Assembly: GCF_019355555.1 (NCBI RefSeq)
Contig: NZ_CP072142.1
Coordinates: forward strand, 248,001 to 312,000
DNA from: Rhizobium sp. L51/94
Lineage (GTDB): Bacteria > Pseudomonadota > Alphaproteobacteria > Rhizobiales > Rhizobiaceae
Reading direction: 5' to 3'
Length of the DNA stretch: 64,000 bases
The translations under genes were made by a program, and so were the position numbers. Below, piece by piece: positions 1 to 7,992 of the stretch; position 1 is the stretch's first letter; the number at the start of each line of letters is the position of its first letter. The notes beneath the pieces are model-generated. The model made no database searches and was not told the origin of the DNA. It worked only from the letters and a program-made list of their open reading frames with translations.

Positions 1-1
1 C

Positions 2-289
2 GACATGGCGGCGCTGCATGGCGTGCGCGTCGTGCCGCATGTCTGGGGCACTGCGGTCCATATCGCCGCAGCACTGCAGTTCATGGCGTCGATGATCCCC
101 AACCCGGTGCGGGTCAATCCTATCGAGCCGATCCTCGAATTCGACCGCACCGACAATCCTTTCCGCCAGGCCGTCATCACGACGCCCATCGAACACGTCG
201 ACGGCGTCGTGGCGATACCGGATGGTCCGGGGCTCGGCATCGAGATCGACCGCGCGGCACTCGCCGAGTTCCGCATGGGAGACGACTGA
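2..289 (+). CDS. gci: D-galactarolactone cycloisomerase, C-terminal part (cut by window start)
   Basis: This is the last 95 codons of an enolase-superfamily (mandelate racemase/muconate lactonizing) enzyme; its 5' part lies outside the window. The end of the barrel and the C-terminal capping part are visible (LHGVRVVPHVWG, then VRVNPIEPILEFDRT). From memory they match the characterised Agrobacterium D-galactarolactone cycloisomerase closely. That enzyme converts galactarolactone to 2-keto-3-deoxy-L-threo-hexarate in uronate and aldarate oxidation. The stop codon is one base before gli, so the two are probably co-transcribed. The specific assignment rests on recalled similarity plus the neighbouring gli and TRAP genes. 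Confidence 0.85.
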   Translation, partial: DMAALHGVRVVPHVWGTAVHIAAALQFMASMIPNPVRVNPIEPILEFDRTDNPFRQAVITTPIEHVDGVVAIPDGPGLGIEIDRAALAEFRMGDD

Positions 290-290
290 C

Positions 291-1172
291 ATGCTCGTCC
301 GTCCCCTCTCCGGCCGCAAGCCGCGCATCGCCCTTCCCGCCGGTGCGATCGACAGCCAGACGCATATGTACCTGCCCGGCTTCCCGGCACTTCCCGGCGG
401 ACCGCCTCTGCCCGCCGACGACCTGCCGACACCATCGCAATATCGTCAGCTGATGGGGTGGCTCGGCATCGAGCGCGTGGTGATCACGCAGGGCAATTCC
501 CACCAGCGCGCCAATGGCAACCTGATGGCCTGCCTGGCCGAAATGGGCAGCAGTGCTCGCGGCGTTGCGGTCATCGATGCAGACACGACCGACGCCGAAC
601 TCGACGCGCTCGCTAAGGCCGGCGTCGTGGGAGCGCGGATCATGGATCTGCCTGGCGGGGGGATCGGGCTGGAGGCTCTCGAGGATATTGACGCAAAGGC
701 AAGTGTCCGGGGCTGGATGCTGGCGATACAGTTCGACGGCAGCGACATCATCAGCCATGAACCGCGGCTCGCGACGCTGAAATCACGGTGGGTTCTCGAT
801 CATCACGGCAAGTTTTTTGCGGGCGCGGCGCCTGACGGACCAGAGGTCGCAGCGCTGAAGCGGCTCATCGATGGCGGCCGTTGCTGGTTTAAGTTTGCCG
901 GCTGCTATGAATCGTCGAAATCCGGCGGTCCTGACTTTGCCGATATCGCGGCGGTCGCCCGTGCAATCGCAACCCATGCGCCGGAGCGGATCGTCTGGGG
1001 CACCAACTGGCCGCACAATCTGGCGCGGGAGCAGGAGCAATATCCTGACGATGCTGCGCTGGCGGATACCGTGCTTGGCTGGCTTTCGGATGACCATGCC
1101 CGAAAGCTGGCATTGGTCGATAATCCGCAGCAGCTTTTTGGATTTTTGCCTGCCAACGGCACGGTGGCTTGA
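291..1172 (+). CDS. gli: D-galactarolactone isomerase, amidohydrolase family
   Basis: A 293-residue amidohydrolase_2-type TIM-barrel protein. Visible family features are an N-terminal D-S-Q-T-H-M segment after the first strand, DHHGKFF in mid-barrel and WGTNWPHN near the C-terminus, a pattern seen in galactarolactone isomerases and pyrone-dicarboxylate hydrolases. The usual first HxH is reduced to a single His, as I recall for this subgroup. The start at 291 is chosen because it lies one base after the gci stop and has GGGAG about 8 bases upstream; the frame stays open further upstream but overlaps gci. It would supply gci with the lactone isomer it uses, in the pathway fed by the TRAP transporter downstream. 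Confidence 0.85.
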   Translation: MLVRPLSGRKPRIALPAGAIDSQTHMYLPGFPALPGGPPLPADDLPTPSQYRQLMGWLGIERVVITQGNSHQRANGNLMACLAEMGSSARGVAVIDADTTDAELDALAKAGVVGARIMDLPGGGIGLEALEDIDAKASVRGWMLAIQFDGSDIISHEPRLATLKSRWVLDHHGKFFAGAAPDGPEVAALKRLIDGGRCWFKFAGCYESSKSGGPDFADIAAVARAIATHAPERIVWGTNWPHNLAREQEQYPDDAALADTVLGWLSDDHARKLALVDNPQQLFGFLPANGTVA

Positions 1173-1177
1173 GGTTT

Positions 1178-1199
1178 TGCCGGAACGAGGAGGTTTCGG
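1178..1199 (+). other. Hairpin between gli and the TRAP operon
   Basis: An imperfect 8-bp stem (GCCGGAAC paired with GTTTCGGC, one G-T wobble) lies just after the gli stop. No T-run follows, so it may be an mRNA 3' stabiliser or attenuator. The rest of the 176-base gap shows no gene. Confidence 0.35.
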
Positions 1200-1348
1200 C
1201 TTCGGCATGGGAGGACAGCGGGGCGTCGAGTAGCGTTTGAACGTCCCGATCCCCTGCAACATCGATTTCTACGCCTAACCGGCGCCTCGCTCTCTGACAG
1301 AGCCAAAGCGCGCGGCCATTTTGTTTCGTACTGGGAGAGAGAGAAACA

Positions 1349-2323
1349 ATGACGCACAGCAAGATCATCACTGCTGCCTTTGCCGGCCTGCTGGCACTCG
1401 GCACGTTCGCGCCGGCACAGGCGCGCCAGTTCCGCTCGGCCGACGTCCAGGCACCGGACTACCCGACCGTCAAAGCCGTGCAGTTCATGAGCGACGCGCT
1501 CAGCAAGGCGTCGGACGGAAAATATACCATCAAGGTGTTCCCGAACTCGCAGCTCGGCAGCGAGAAGGACACGATCGAGCAGGTCAAGCTCGGCGCGCTG
1601 GACTTCATCCGCGTCAATGCCGGAACGCTGAACACCATTTGCCCGGCGATGATGGTGCCGGTCCTGCCCTTCATGTTCCACGACAAGGCGCAGATGCGCA
1701 CAGTGCTCGACGGGCCGATCGGCGACAAGATCCTCGCCGATTGCGATGCCCACGGACTGGTCGGCCTTGCCTTCTACGATTCCGGCTCGCGTTCCTTCTA
1801 CACCACCAAGCCGGTGCGCAAGATGGAAGACCTGAAGGGCATGAAGATCCGCGTCCAACAGTCGGATGTCTGGGTGGCGATGATGAAGGCGCTCGGCGCC
1901 AACGCCACGCCTATGCCGACGGGTGAAGTCTATACCGGCCTGAAGACGGGGCTGATCGACGGTGCCGAAAACAACTGGCCGAGCTACTACAACTTCCACC
2001 ACTATGAGCTGGCGAAGTATTACTCGCTCACCGAACACTCGATGTCCCCGGATGTCCTGTTGATGTCGAAGCGCGTCTACGACAGCTTCACACCGGCCGA
2101 ACAGACGCAGGTCCGCCAGCTCGCCAAACAGTCGGTCACCTATATGCGCCAGCTCTGGGACGCCATGGAAACGACGTCCGAAGAGAAGGTCAAGGCATCC
2201 GGCGTCGAGGTCATCACCATCGACAAGACACCGTTCGAGGCCGCGATGAAGCCGATCTACGATCAGTTCGTCACCGATCCCGCCCTGAAGGACATGATCA
2301 CCGCCATCAAGGCCACGAAATAA
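1349..2323 (+). CDS. TRAP transporter substrate-binding protein (DctP family)
   Basis: A 324-residue periplasmic binding protein with a clear Sec signal peptide ending ALG-TFAPAQA near residue 26. DctP-family features follow: FPNSQLGSEKD, the central FYDSGSRSF segment, and TPMPTGEVYTGLKTGLIDGAEN, which holds the conserved substrate-contact region. A GGGAGAGAGAG ribosome-binding stretch precedes the ATG. It is followed by the small and large TRAP membrane subunits. The ligand is not readable from sequence; location behind gci and gli points to galacturonate, glucuronate or the corresponding aldarates, as for the related Agrobacterium system. Confidence 0.9.
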   Translation: MTHSKIITAAFAGLLALGTFAPAQARQFRSADVQAPDYPTVKAVQFMSDALSKASDGKYTIKVFPNSQLGSEKDTIEQVKLGALDFIRVNAGTLNTICPAMMVPVLPFMFHDKAQMRTVLDGPIGDKILADCDAHGLVGLAFYDSGSRSFYTTKPVRKMEDLKGMKIRVQQSDVWVAMMKALGANATPMPTGEVYTGLKTGLIDGAENNWPSYYNFHHYELAKYYSLTEHSMSPDVLLMSKRVYDSFTPAEQTQVRQLAKQSVTYMRQLWDAMETTSEEKVKASGVEVITIDKTPFEAAMKPIYDQFVTDPALKDMITAIKATK

Positions 2324-2421
2324 CGTCTCCGCCGGCGCGTGACAGCGCGTCGGCCCTGACCACTGCGTGGCGGTGACGGCTATCCACTCCGCCTGACGAT
2401 CATCATCCGAGGAGACCGCCC

Positions 2422-2997
2422 ATGGCTGCGCATCCGCATGCACCGCCCATCGACCCCGCGCGTGCCGAGACGATCCGGACGACCGTCAATACGACGGGCC
2501 CGCTTGGCCGCTTCTTCGCCTTCAACGCCTGGCTCTCGCGGATCTGCCTAAAATTTGCGGTGCTCGGTACGCTGCTGATCGTTGCGGCCGTCCTCTACCA
2601 GATCTTCGGGCGCTACGTGCTGAACGACTCGCCGGCCTGGACCGAAATCTTCGCGCTGGTCGTCATTCTCTATGTCACCTGCTTTGCGGCGGCCGTCGGC
2701 GTGCGCGACGGGCGGCATATCGGCATGGATTCGCTGCTCAATCTGGCGCCCGAGCCATTTCGGATGGCTGCAGAGATCATCGTCTATCTCGGCATGATCG
2801 TCTTCGGATTGTCGATGGCCTACAGCGGCGCCGAGCTTGCGGTGGAGATGGCACCCTACCTCAATGCCGGCCTGCCGATTTCACAGGCTTGGAGTTACGT
2901 GCCGCTGGCCGCCGGCGGCCTTTTGATCGCCCTATTCGCCGTCGAACGCATCATCGCCGCCATCCTGAAAATCAAGGTAATCCCCTCATGGCATTGA
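2422..2997 (+). CDS. TRAP transporter small permease (DctQ family)
   Basis: A 191-residue membrane protein of DctQ type. After a polar N-terminal tail of about 40 residues there are four hydrophobic segments, including FGRYVLNDSPAWTEIFALVVI, which carries the conserved W-x-E of the family. A GAGGAG ribosome-binding site lies 8 bases before the ATG. Its 3' end overlaps the start of the large permease by 10 bases, indicating translational coupling. It links the binding protein to the DctM-type channel in the inner membrane. Confidence 0.9.
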   Translation: MAAHPHAPPIDPARAETIRTTVNTTGPLGRFFAFNAWLSRICLKFAVLGTLLIVAAVLYQIFGRYVLNDSPAWTEIFALVVILYVTCFAAAVGVRDGRHIGMDSLLNLAPEPFRMAAEIIVYLGMIVFGLSMAYSGAELAVEMAPYLNAGLPISQAWSYVPLAAGGLLIALFAVERIIAAILKIKVIPSWH

Positions 2998-4268
2998 TCA
3001 TTCTCTGCGCGACCTTCGTCGTAGGCCTGATACTCGGCATGCCGGTGGTCTTTGCCATCGGCCTCTCCTCCATTGCCACCGTGCTTTACGAGGGCCTGCC
3101 ACTGGCGGTCGTCTTCCAGCGCATGGCGTCTGGCATGGGGACATTCTCCTTCCTGACGATCCCGTTCTTTATCTTCACCGGTGAGCTGATGATGTATGGC
3201 GGCATTGCCGACCGCATCATCCGCGCCTCTAAGGCGATGGTCGGCCATGTCAGGGGCGGTCTCGGCATGACCAATGTCGTAGCCTGCACGATGTTCGGGG
3301 GCGTTTCCGGATCGCCTGTCGCCGACGTCTCCGCCATGGGCTCGGCGCTCATTCCGCTGATGAAGCGCGAAGGCATCGATGCCGATTATGCGGTCAACGT
3401 CACCACCTATTCCTCTCTCGTCGGCGCTCTCATGCCGACAAGCCACAACATGATCATCTATTCGCTGGCGGCCGGCGGCCTCGTCTCGATGAATTCGCTG
3501 ATCATGGCCGGCGCAATTCCCGCCCTGATTCTCACCATCGCCAACCTGATGACCGCCTACTTCGTGGCGCGGTCGCGCGGCTATGCCAAGGGCGTCTTCC
3601 CCGGCTGGACCGAAGTCTGGCGAAGCCTTGCGGCAGCCGTGCCCGGCCTCTTCATCATCGTCATCATCGTCGGCGGCATCCTTTCGGGCGTCTTTACCGC
3701 CGCAGAAGCTGGCGCCGTCGCCGTACTCTATGCCCTTTTGTTGACGGTGTTCGTCTATCGCACGTTGTCCTTTGAGAGCTTCCTGAAGGCGGTGGCCAAG
3801 GCGACGAAAACCACGGGCGTGGTGCTGCTTCTGATCGGCATTTCCACCATGTTCGGCTACCTCATGAGCATCTACGGCGTTGCCGACATGGCCGGCGATG
3901 CGCTCAGCCATATCAGCACGCAGCCCTGGGTGATCTTCATCCTCGTCAACATCGCGCTGTTCATCTTCGGCATCTTCCTCGATATGGCCGCCCATATCCT
4001 GGTGTGCACGCCGATCTTCCTGCCGATCGTCACCCATTACGGCATGGATCCCGTCCAGTTCGGCATCATTGTACTCTTGAACTCGACCATCGGCCTCAAC
4101 ACACCACCGGTTGGAGCAGCATTCTACCTCGGCTGCGCCATCGGCGAAGTACCGGTCAGCACGGTGGTAAAGTCGATCTGGCCGTTCATGCTCGCACTCT
4201 GGGTGACGCTGATGATCGTAACGCTGGTTCCGGAAACGTCCATGCTGGTGCAGGATATCTTCCGATAA
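2988..4268 (+). CDS. TRAP transporter large permease (DctM family)
   Basis: A 426-residue protein with about a dozen hydrophobic segments. DctM signatures are present: GGVSGSPVADVSAMGSALIP, and the repeat near the C-terminus containing LNSTIGLNTPPVGAAFYLG. The length fits the family. The start at 2988 is preferred because it overlaps the dctQ end by only 10 bases and begins directly with the first transmembrane segment; an in-frame start about 100 bases upstream would add a basic stretch inside dctQ. It forms the sodium-driven channel for sugar-acid uptake with the two preceding products. Confidence 0.92.
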   Translation: MALIILCATFVVGLILGMPVVFAIGLSSIATVLYEGLPLAVVFQRMASGMGTFSFLTIPFFIFTGELMMYGGIADRIIRASKAMVGHVRGGLGMTNVVACTMFGGVSGSPVADVSAMGSALIPLMKREGIDADYAVNVTTYSSLVGALMPTSHNMIIYSLAAGGLVSMNSLIMAGAIPALILTIANLMTAYFVARSRGYAKGVFPGWTEVWRSLAAAVPGLFIIVIIVGGILSGVFTAAEAGAVAVLYALLLTVFVYRTLSFESFLKAVAKATKTTGVVLLLIGISTMFGYLMSIYGVADMAGDALSHISTQPWVIFILVNIALFIFGIFLDMAAHILVCTPIFLPIVTHYGMDPVQFGIIVLLNSTIGLNTPPVGAAFYLGCAIGEVPVSTVVKSIWPFMLALWVTLMIVTLVPETSMLVQDIFR

Positions 4269-4490
4269 GGTGGGCCGCCGGAACCACCGGATCCCCTGAT
4301 CGGGAGGCCACTGTATGACCGGCCGAGTGGCGATAGACGGTCGCCCTGACAGGCGAGGGAATTTGCGACCGACCGCTGTCACCACCCGAAAAAAAGCCGA
4401 GAATTATGAACATTCGCTCTTGCAGATTTTTTTCGCAAAGACTAGAAAGCGGCCACCGAACGCAGCTGGAAGTTTCCCAGCGAATGCGAC

Positions 4491-4566
4491 GGGCGATTAG
4501 CTCAGTTGGTAGAGCGCCTCGTTTACACCGAGGATGTCGGCGGTTCGAGTCCGTCATCGCCCACCA
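4491..4566 (+). tRNA. tRNA-Val (anticodon TAC)
   Basis: A complete 76-base cloverleaf. The acceptor stem is GGGCGAT paired with ATCGCCC (4556-4562), the D-loop holds AGCTCAGTTGG, the anticodon stem is CCTCG/CGAGG around loop TTTACAC, and the T-arm contains GGTTCGAGTCC. An encoded CCA ends at 4566. A truncated integrase reading frame lies immediately downstream on the opposite strand, suggesting that this tRNA served as an attachment site. Confidence 0.97.
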
Positions 4567-4595
4567 TCCAACCAAAATCATATTTTCTATGACTT

Positions 4596-4800
4596 TTATG
4601 TGGCTTTTCCACCGCCAAAAGTGGGACAATTTTCGTCTTTTCGTACTCTGCCCGACGCCCGAAAAGCGAGCCCGTGTTTTCGTTTCAAGACCTGTGGAAC
4701 GTAATCTCCCACCGTTTTGAGGTTCAACCAACCGAACACCGCCATCAACGGCGAAGCACCACCGCCGCTCTCAGCCAGCTTCATCATCCGGCCCGAGCGG
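4596..4800 (-). pseudogene. Tyrosine recombinase (integrase) remnant beside tRNA-Val
   Basis: The minus-strand reading frame that ends at 4596 has a C-terminal part resembling rhizobial phage-type integrases. It contains MMKLAESGGGASPLMAVFGW, comparable to the LAEAG...LMAIFGW region after the HGLRK box, then K-T-x-x-x-Y and a short tail ending CPTFGGG. The catalytic Arg/His boxes and the core domain are missing upstream, and the expected YT(K/R) tyrosine region reads DYV. This is therefore a decayed fragment. Its 3' end is about 30 bases from the tRNA 3' end, the usual position of an island integrase. Confidence 0.55.
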
Positions 4801-5013
4801 CCTAAGGTTTCCGGGCGGCCCCTCCTGCTCAATGGCTGGCGTTTGCAAGGTGTCTGTATGACCATACTCGTGGCTAAAGTGGGCTGGATAGCCAGGTTCA
4901 TCCGAGCGAAGGTTGCGAATATCGTCACGATAATGAAAGCGAATGCAACATGAAGGGCGATCGGTACTGTTTGTAAGACGTCTCGGGCTGCTCGTTGTTG
5001 TTCATCATCGGCA

Positions 5014-5048
5014 AAAGGAAAAAGCCCCGACGTAAGCCACGGCTTCTC
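5014..5048 (-). terminator. Putative terminator of the Gly/Asn-rich small ORF
   Basis: Read on the minus strand, AAGCCG and CGGGGCTT can pair around a short loop and are followed by TTTTTCCTTTT. It lies just after the stop of the small ORF at 5065-5259. Confidence 0.5.
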
Positions 5049-5064
5049 AACAATCGGCGGTTAC

Positions 5065-5259
5065 CTATTGGCAGTTCGATGCCTGAGCGCCTGAAGCATC
5101 CGACTTCATGTTGGTGGTGTTCTTGTTAGTCACGGAGCCGTTGCAGTCCTGCGATTTGCCGCTACCGTTGGCCCCACCGCTGTCGTTAGTTCCGTTTCCC
5201 TTCGTGTTGCCAGTCGCGCTTCCGGTGACGCGAGGGGTATTGGGCGCGGCGGTGATCAT
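5065..5259 (-). CDS. Small Gly/Asn/Ser/Thr-rich protein, hypothetical
   Basis: A 64-residue reading frame dominated by G, N, S and T (for example SATGNTKGNGTNDSGGANGS) with two cysteines and the C-terminus SNCQ. No domain is recognised and no signal peptide is visible from this start, so the true N-terminus may lie elsewhere or be lost. Support for a real gene is the low-complexity composition and a minus-strand terminator-like hairpin with a T-run directly after the stop. It sits alone between the integrase remnant and hipA. It could also be a fragment of a longer secreted protein. Confidence 0.35.
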   Translation of the reverse strand: MITAAPNTPRVTGSATGNTKGNGTNDSGGANGSGKSQDCNGSVTNKNTTNMKSDASGAQASNCQ

Positions 5260-5563
5260 GATCTTGCTCGGCCAACCGTATGGAGCGTTCCTGAACTCAA
5301 TCAGTCACCTCTTCGGTCTACTGCCTTCGGGTGAAAAACCAATGCCACTTAACAACTGAACTGAAGGGTGCCCCTACGAAATCCCGCATGAGGCCTGGCT
5401 GGTCGAACACATCAAAGTTTTGCATCCCGGGTCACGGAGTTCTGCCTGCGCGCCTGAGCGATTAGCTGAGAGCTGCGTGGCTTACCAAAGGCTCTTGTTG
5501 GCCAGTGTCGAAACGACGCTACTTCACCGCCGCCGTCGTCAAGGCTATGCCGCCGCAATCAAC
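5260..5563. other. Intergenic stretch without a supported gene
   Basis: About 300 bases between the small Gly/Asn-rich ORF and the 3' end of hipA. Short frames exist on both strands but none has a convincing start, domain or composition. Confidence 0.5.
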
Positions 5564-6919
5564 TTAACAGCCATCCGCACGTCTGCCGATAAAGGCATCG
5601 CGATCCCTCGCTTTCTCTGGAACCTCCAGTCCGAACGCATCGAAAAGCGTCCTGATGTTCGATGCGATAAGATCCGCAAGCCGTTTCAGGCCGCGATGTC
5701 CAAGATCGTCTAGATGGTCGGCAAGCTCGCCGCCAATGGATGTGGTGTAGTTGACGCGGATGCGCCGGCGCGCGGCGGCACCATCGACACCAAGCGTCTT
5801 GAGGAATAAGTCGAAATTGTCGGTCGTTATCTCGTCGAGCGTCTCCGCTTCGCCGATCCGATAGGTGAGCTCATCCGTTAAAGCCTCATCCAGTCGAGTT
5901 GGCAGGATGTCATAACGTGGCGCCATGCGTATGCGACCTCCCCGCTCGTAAAGCAGGGCAAAGTTCTTGGCATGACCGTCGGCGTTGCCGACCAGGAGAT
6001 CAAACAGTGTCGCCCGGATGAAAATCTCCTTGGCGCCGGCCGGATCAATCGTCGCTTCGAGGACTCGTCGGATCGCAGACACGTTGAAGCGGCGGTTGCC
6101 TGCCCCACGTCTTTCGTATTTCAGGGACGCAGGCAAGCCCAAGGCCTGGGCAAAGTCCTCTTGATGGATTCGGACGATGCGGTTTTGCTGGTCGAGCGCC
6201 CGGTCAAATCGGGTCACAAGCAGCGTATTAAGCCCGCCGAGTGGCAAAACCACCGTGTCGGCGGTATCGGAACCGAGCGACTGCGATAGGCGCATTGCCT
6301 CGTTCTCAAGAGGGGCGTCTTGCAGGTGGTCTTGGTCCGGCACCTTGAGGATATGTGTGGTCGGTGCGCCTGAGCCTGGAACAGGCTCGGCAAGTGATCC
6401 GTCCGGCAGGAGTGTCAGAGCGATCTTGCTCTGCATGCCTGCCAGAGGCGACGGATCTTCTATTCCAGCAGGCAAGCGTTTGCGCTTGTGTAGCGCATCG
6501 ACGATCGCCTCAAGGCGCTTGAGGTCGAGCGGAAGGTAATCTTTTCCGTATTCGCCGGGCACCTTTGTCGGTGCCGCGCCGGCCGGCAGGATGGAGAGCG
6601 CACCGGCGCAATCCTTGCCGAGATGGTACAGAAGCCCCACAACATCGTCACGCGACAGTCCCTCGCGCGCCATGATGTCCGACAAGGCGCTGTCCCGCTC
6701 TTGCAGCAGATTGTCGAAGAATGGCCGAGCAACCAAATCTTCAAATGGATTTGTCCCAAGCGGCAAGGATAGCGACAACGGCGTGGCATCGCTACGGGAA
6801 AGATAGTCGCTGCGATATGCGAATGCGATTGCGCCGTTTGGATCGCGTACCAGAATGCCGACAGGGTGGTCGTAGCCGTCGAGGCGAACATCAAGAGCCA
6901 GAACATCCATCGACGTCAT
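5564..6919 (-). CDS. hipA: HipA-family serine/threonine kinase toxin
   Basis: A 451-residue HipA-type kinase with an N-terminal couple_hipA region (about residues 5-110) and the kinase core behind it. Visible motifs are PLAGMQSK (158-165, glycine-loop equivalent), THILK (188-192, ATP-binding Lys192), the E-N-E around 205, the catalytic loop GNADGHAKNF (311-320; Asp314, Asn319) and YDILP (336-340; metal-binding Asp337). All key residues are intact. Members phosphorylate translation factors such as glutamyl-tRNA synthetase and slow growth. The start overlaps the end of the upstream hipB by 4 bases (ATGA-type), as in classical hipBA operons, so expression should follow hipB autoregulation. Confidence 0.92.
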   Translation of the reverse strand: MTSMDVLALDVRLDGYDHPVGILVRDPNGAIAFAYRSDYLSRSDATPLSLSLPLGTNPFEDLVARPFFDNLLQERDSALSDIMAREGLSRDDVVGLLYHLGKDCAGALSILPAGAAPTKVPGEYGKDYLPLDLKRLEAIVDALHKRKRLPAGIEDPSPLAGMQSKIALTLLPDGSLAEPVPGSGAPTTHILKVPDQDHLQDAPLENEAMRLSQSLGSDTADTVVLPLGGLNTLLVTRFDRALDQQNRIVRIHQEDFAQALGLPASLKYERRGAGNRRFNVSAIRRVLEATIDPAGAKEIFIRATLFDLLVGNADGHAKNFALLYERGGRIRMAPRYDILPTRLDEALTDELTYRIGEAETLDEITTDNFDLFLKTLGVDGAAARRRIRVNYTTSIGGELADHLDDLGHRGLKRLADLIASNIRTLFDAFGLEVPEKARDRDAFIGRRADGC

Positions 6920-7524
6920 CGGTCTCTTGCAAACATCGAGATGCCGGCGGCCCGCAGCACCGTCAGCACCTTGTCGAATTCAAGCGTTGCCTTGCCGTTT
7001 TCAAGTTCGGAAATGAACCGTCGACCAACGCCGGCTAGGTCCGCAAACGCTTGCTGGGAAAGCCTGCGCGTTTCTCGGGCACGGCGTATCATTTGACCGA
7101 GATCGCCCGGCGTGTTGATCTGCGTGGCTTTCTTGGATGCGCTTGAAAGGTTTGAGTCAGGCACGTCCGGGCGGGTGGCCGCCATAGTTGGCGGGATATA
7201 CGACGGCAAGTCGTCGAGAGGCCGCGGTAGCGAGGCCTGTATCCTTTGCGAAGGATCGGGGAGCTTAAGATCGACCTTTGGGAGCGAGACCTTGAACCTC
7301 TCCATGATCTTCCCGGTCTCGCTGATCTGCGATAATACCTTGGCGATCTCTCCGGCCGAAGATATCGTTTTGATGATGCTGCTATGGGCGGCCATACTTT
7401 CGTTGATGCGTTTGATCACATCGACAGAAGCTTCGCCGGCCGCCAGCCGTCGCGCCAAATCCTGGACATTATCAGTGCCAACAAGAGCGTGCTGTTTCTT
7501 CGGAAATTTAGGGTTATTTGCCAT
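6916..7524 (-). CDS. hipB: HipB-type antitoxin/repressor with a long N-terminal extension
   Basis: A 202-residue protein from the chosen ATG at 7524. The last 62 residues are a helix-turn-helix domain of the HipB/Xre type (LGQMIRRARETRRLSQQAFA through ISELENGKATLEFDKVL). The preceding ~140 residues, with a predicted helical part (VIKRINESMAAHSSIIKTIS) and a proline-rich linker, match nothing I recognise; classical HipB is under 100 residues. An ATG at 7578 is also in frame, but the first operator palindrome would then lie inside the gene. I prefer 7524, which leaves four palindromes upstream of the start. It should neutralise HipA and repress the operon. Confidence 0.85.
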   Translation of the reverse strand: MANNPKFPKKQHALVGTDNVQDLARRLAAGEASVDVIKRINESMAAHSSIIKTISSAGEIAKVLSQISETGKIMERFKVSLPKVDLKLPDPSQRIQASLPRPLDDLPSYIPPTMAATRPDVPDSNLSSASKKATQINTPGDLGQMIRRARETRRLSQQAFADLAGVGRRFISELENGKATLEFDKVLTVLRAAGISMFARDR

Positions 7525-7529
7525 ATTTC

Positions 7530-7675
7530 GCTCCCGAGCGGGAACATAGCAGCGGAGGTCCGCCAAATCAATGGACATTGATCCCGTATGGGAGCAACTC
7601 AGTCATTGATCCTGTACGGGATCATAAGTCGCACAATTGAATAATACCGTAGTGGTCTGCACCCGATCGGGAGCA
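7530..7675 (-). promoter_or_regulatory. Four palindromic operators upstream of hipBA
   Basis: Four copies of a 12-base palindrome of form TCCCG-N2-CGGGA precede hipB: 7532-7543 (TCCCGAGCGGGA), 7582-7593 (TCCCGTATGGGA), 7610-7621 (TCCTGTACGGGA) and 7661-7672 (ACCCGATCGGGA). Centre spacings are 50, 28 and 51 bases. By analogy with the E. coli hip operators (TATCC-N8-GGATA) these are probable HipB binding sites. Confidence 0.75.
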
Positions 7676-7711
7676 GCTTGATAAACTCGAACAACGTATC
7701 TGGTGTGTGTG

Positions 7712-7872
7712 ATGCCATCCTCGTCATGTGAGAAAGGCAGGCTTTCACAGCCTATTCTTCGCCTCACTGTTTATCACGCGATAGACCATTAGTTGGCTCG
7801 AAGACGAGCCGTGGCGAGGCTTTCAGCTGGTCAAACTGACCACCATGCTACACCCGTCAACGAGGATGGCAT
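7712..7872. repeat. 161-base segment bounded by 13-bp inverted repeats
   Basis: ATGCCATCCTCGT at 7712-7724 is exactly inverted as ACGAGGATGGCAT at 7860-7872. Between them is a perfect 6-bp hairpin with tetraloop (GGCTCG-AAGA-CGAGCC, 7795-7810). No target duplication or coding potential was seen. It may be a small miniature element or a structured RNA. Confidence 0.4.
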
Positions 7873-7992
7873 GACGCAACGGGCGATGGTGGCAAAATCA
7901 GCCACCGCCACCCCAATGACAGAACAGCACAATATGGTCACGTCACGGGGCTATCGGTCGTCTTTGAAGAGCAACCGTACCTGGATTTCATT

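Noticed and set aside
905..2443. Long minus-strand open frame (512 codons) opposite gli and dctP
   Set aside because: It is antisense to two well-supported genes, is rich in His, Arg, Asp and Gly as expected from the complement of GC-rich codons, and shows no domain.
2895..4385. Minus-strand open frame of 496 codons opposite the TRAP large permease
   Set aside because: The composition (runs of Asp, Glu, His) is that of the reverse complement of a membrane-protein gene; the plus-strand DctM motifs are unambiguous.
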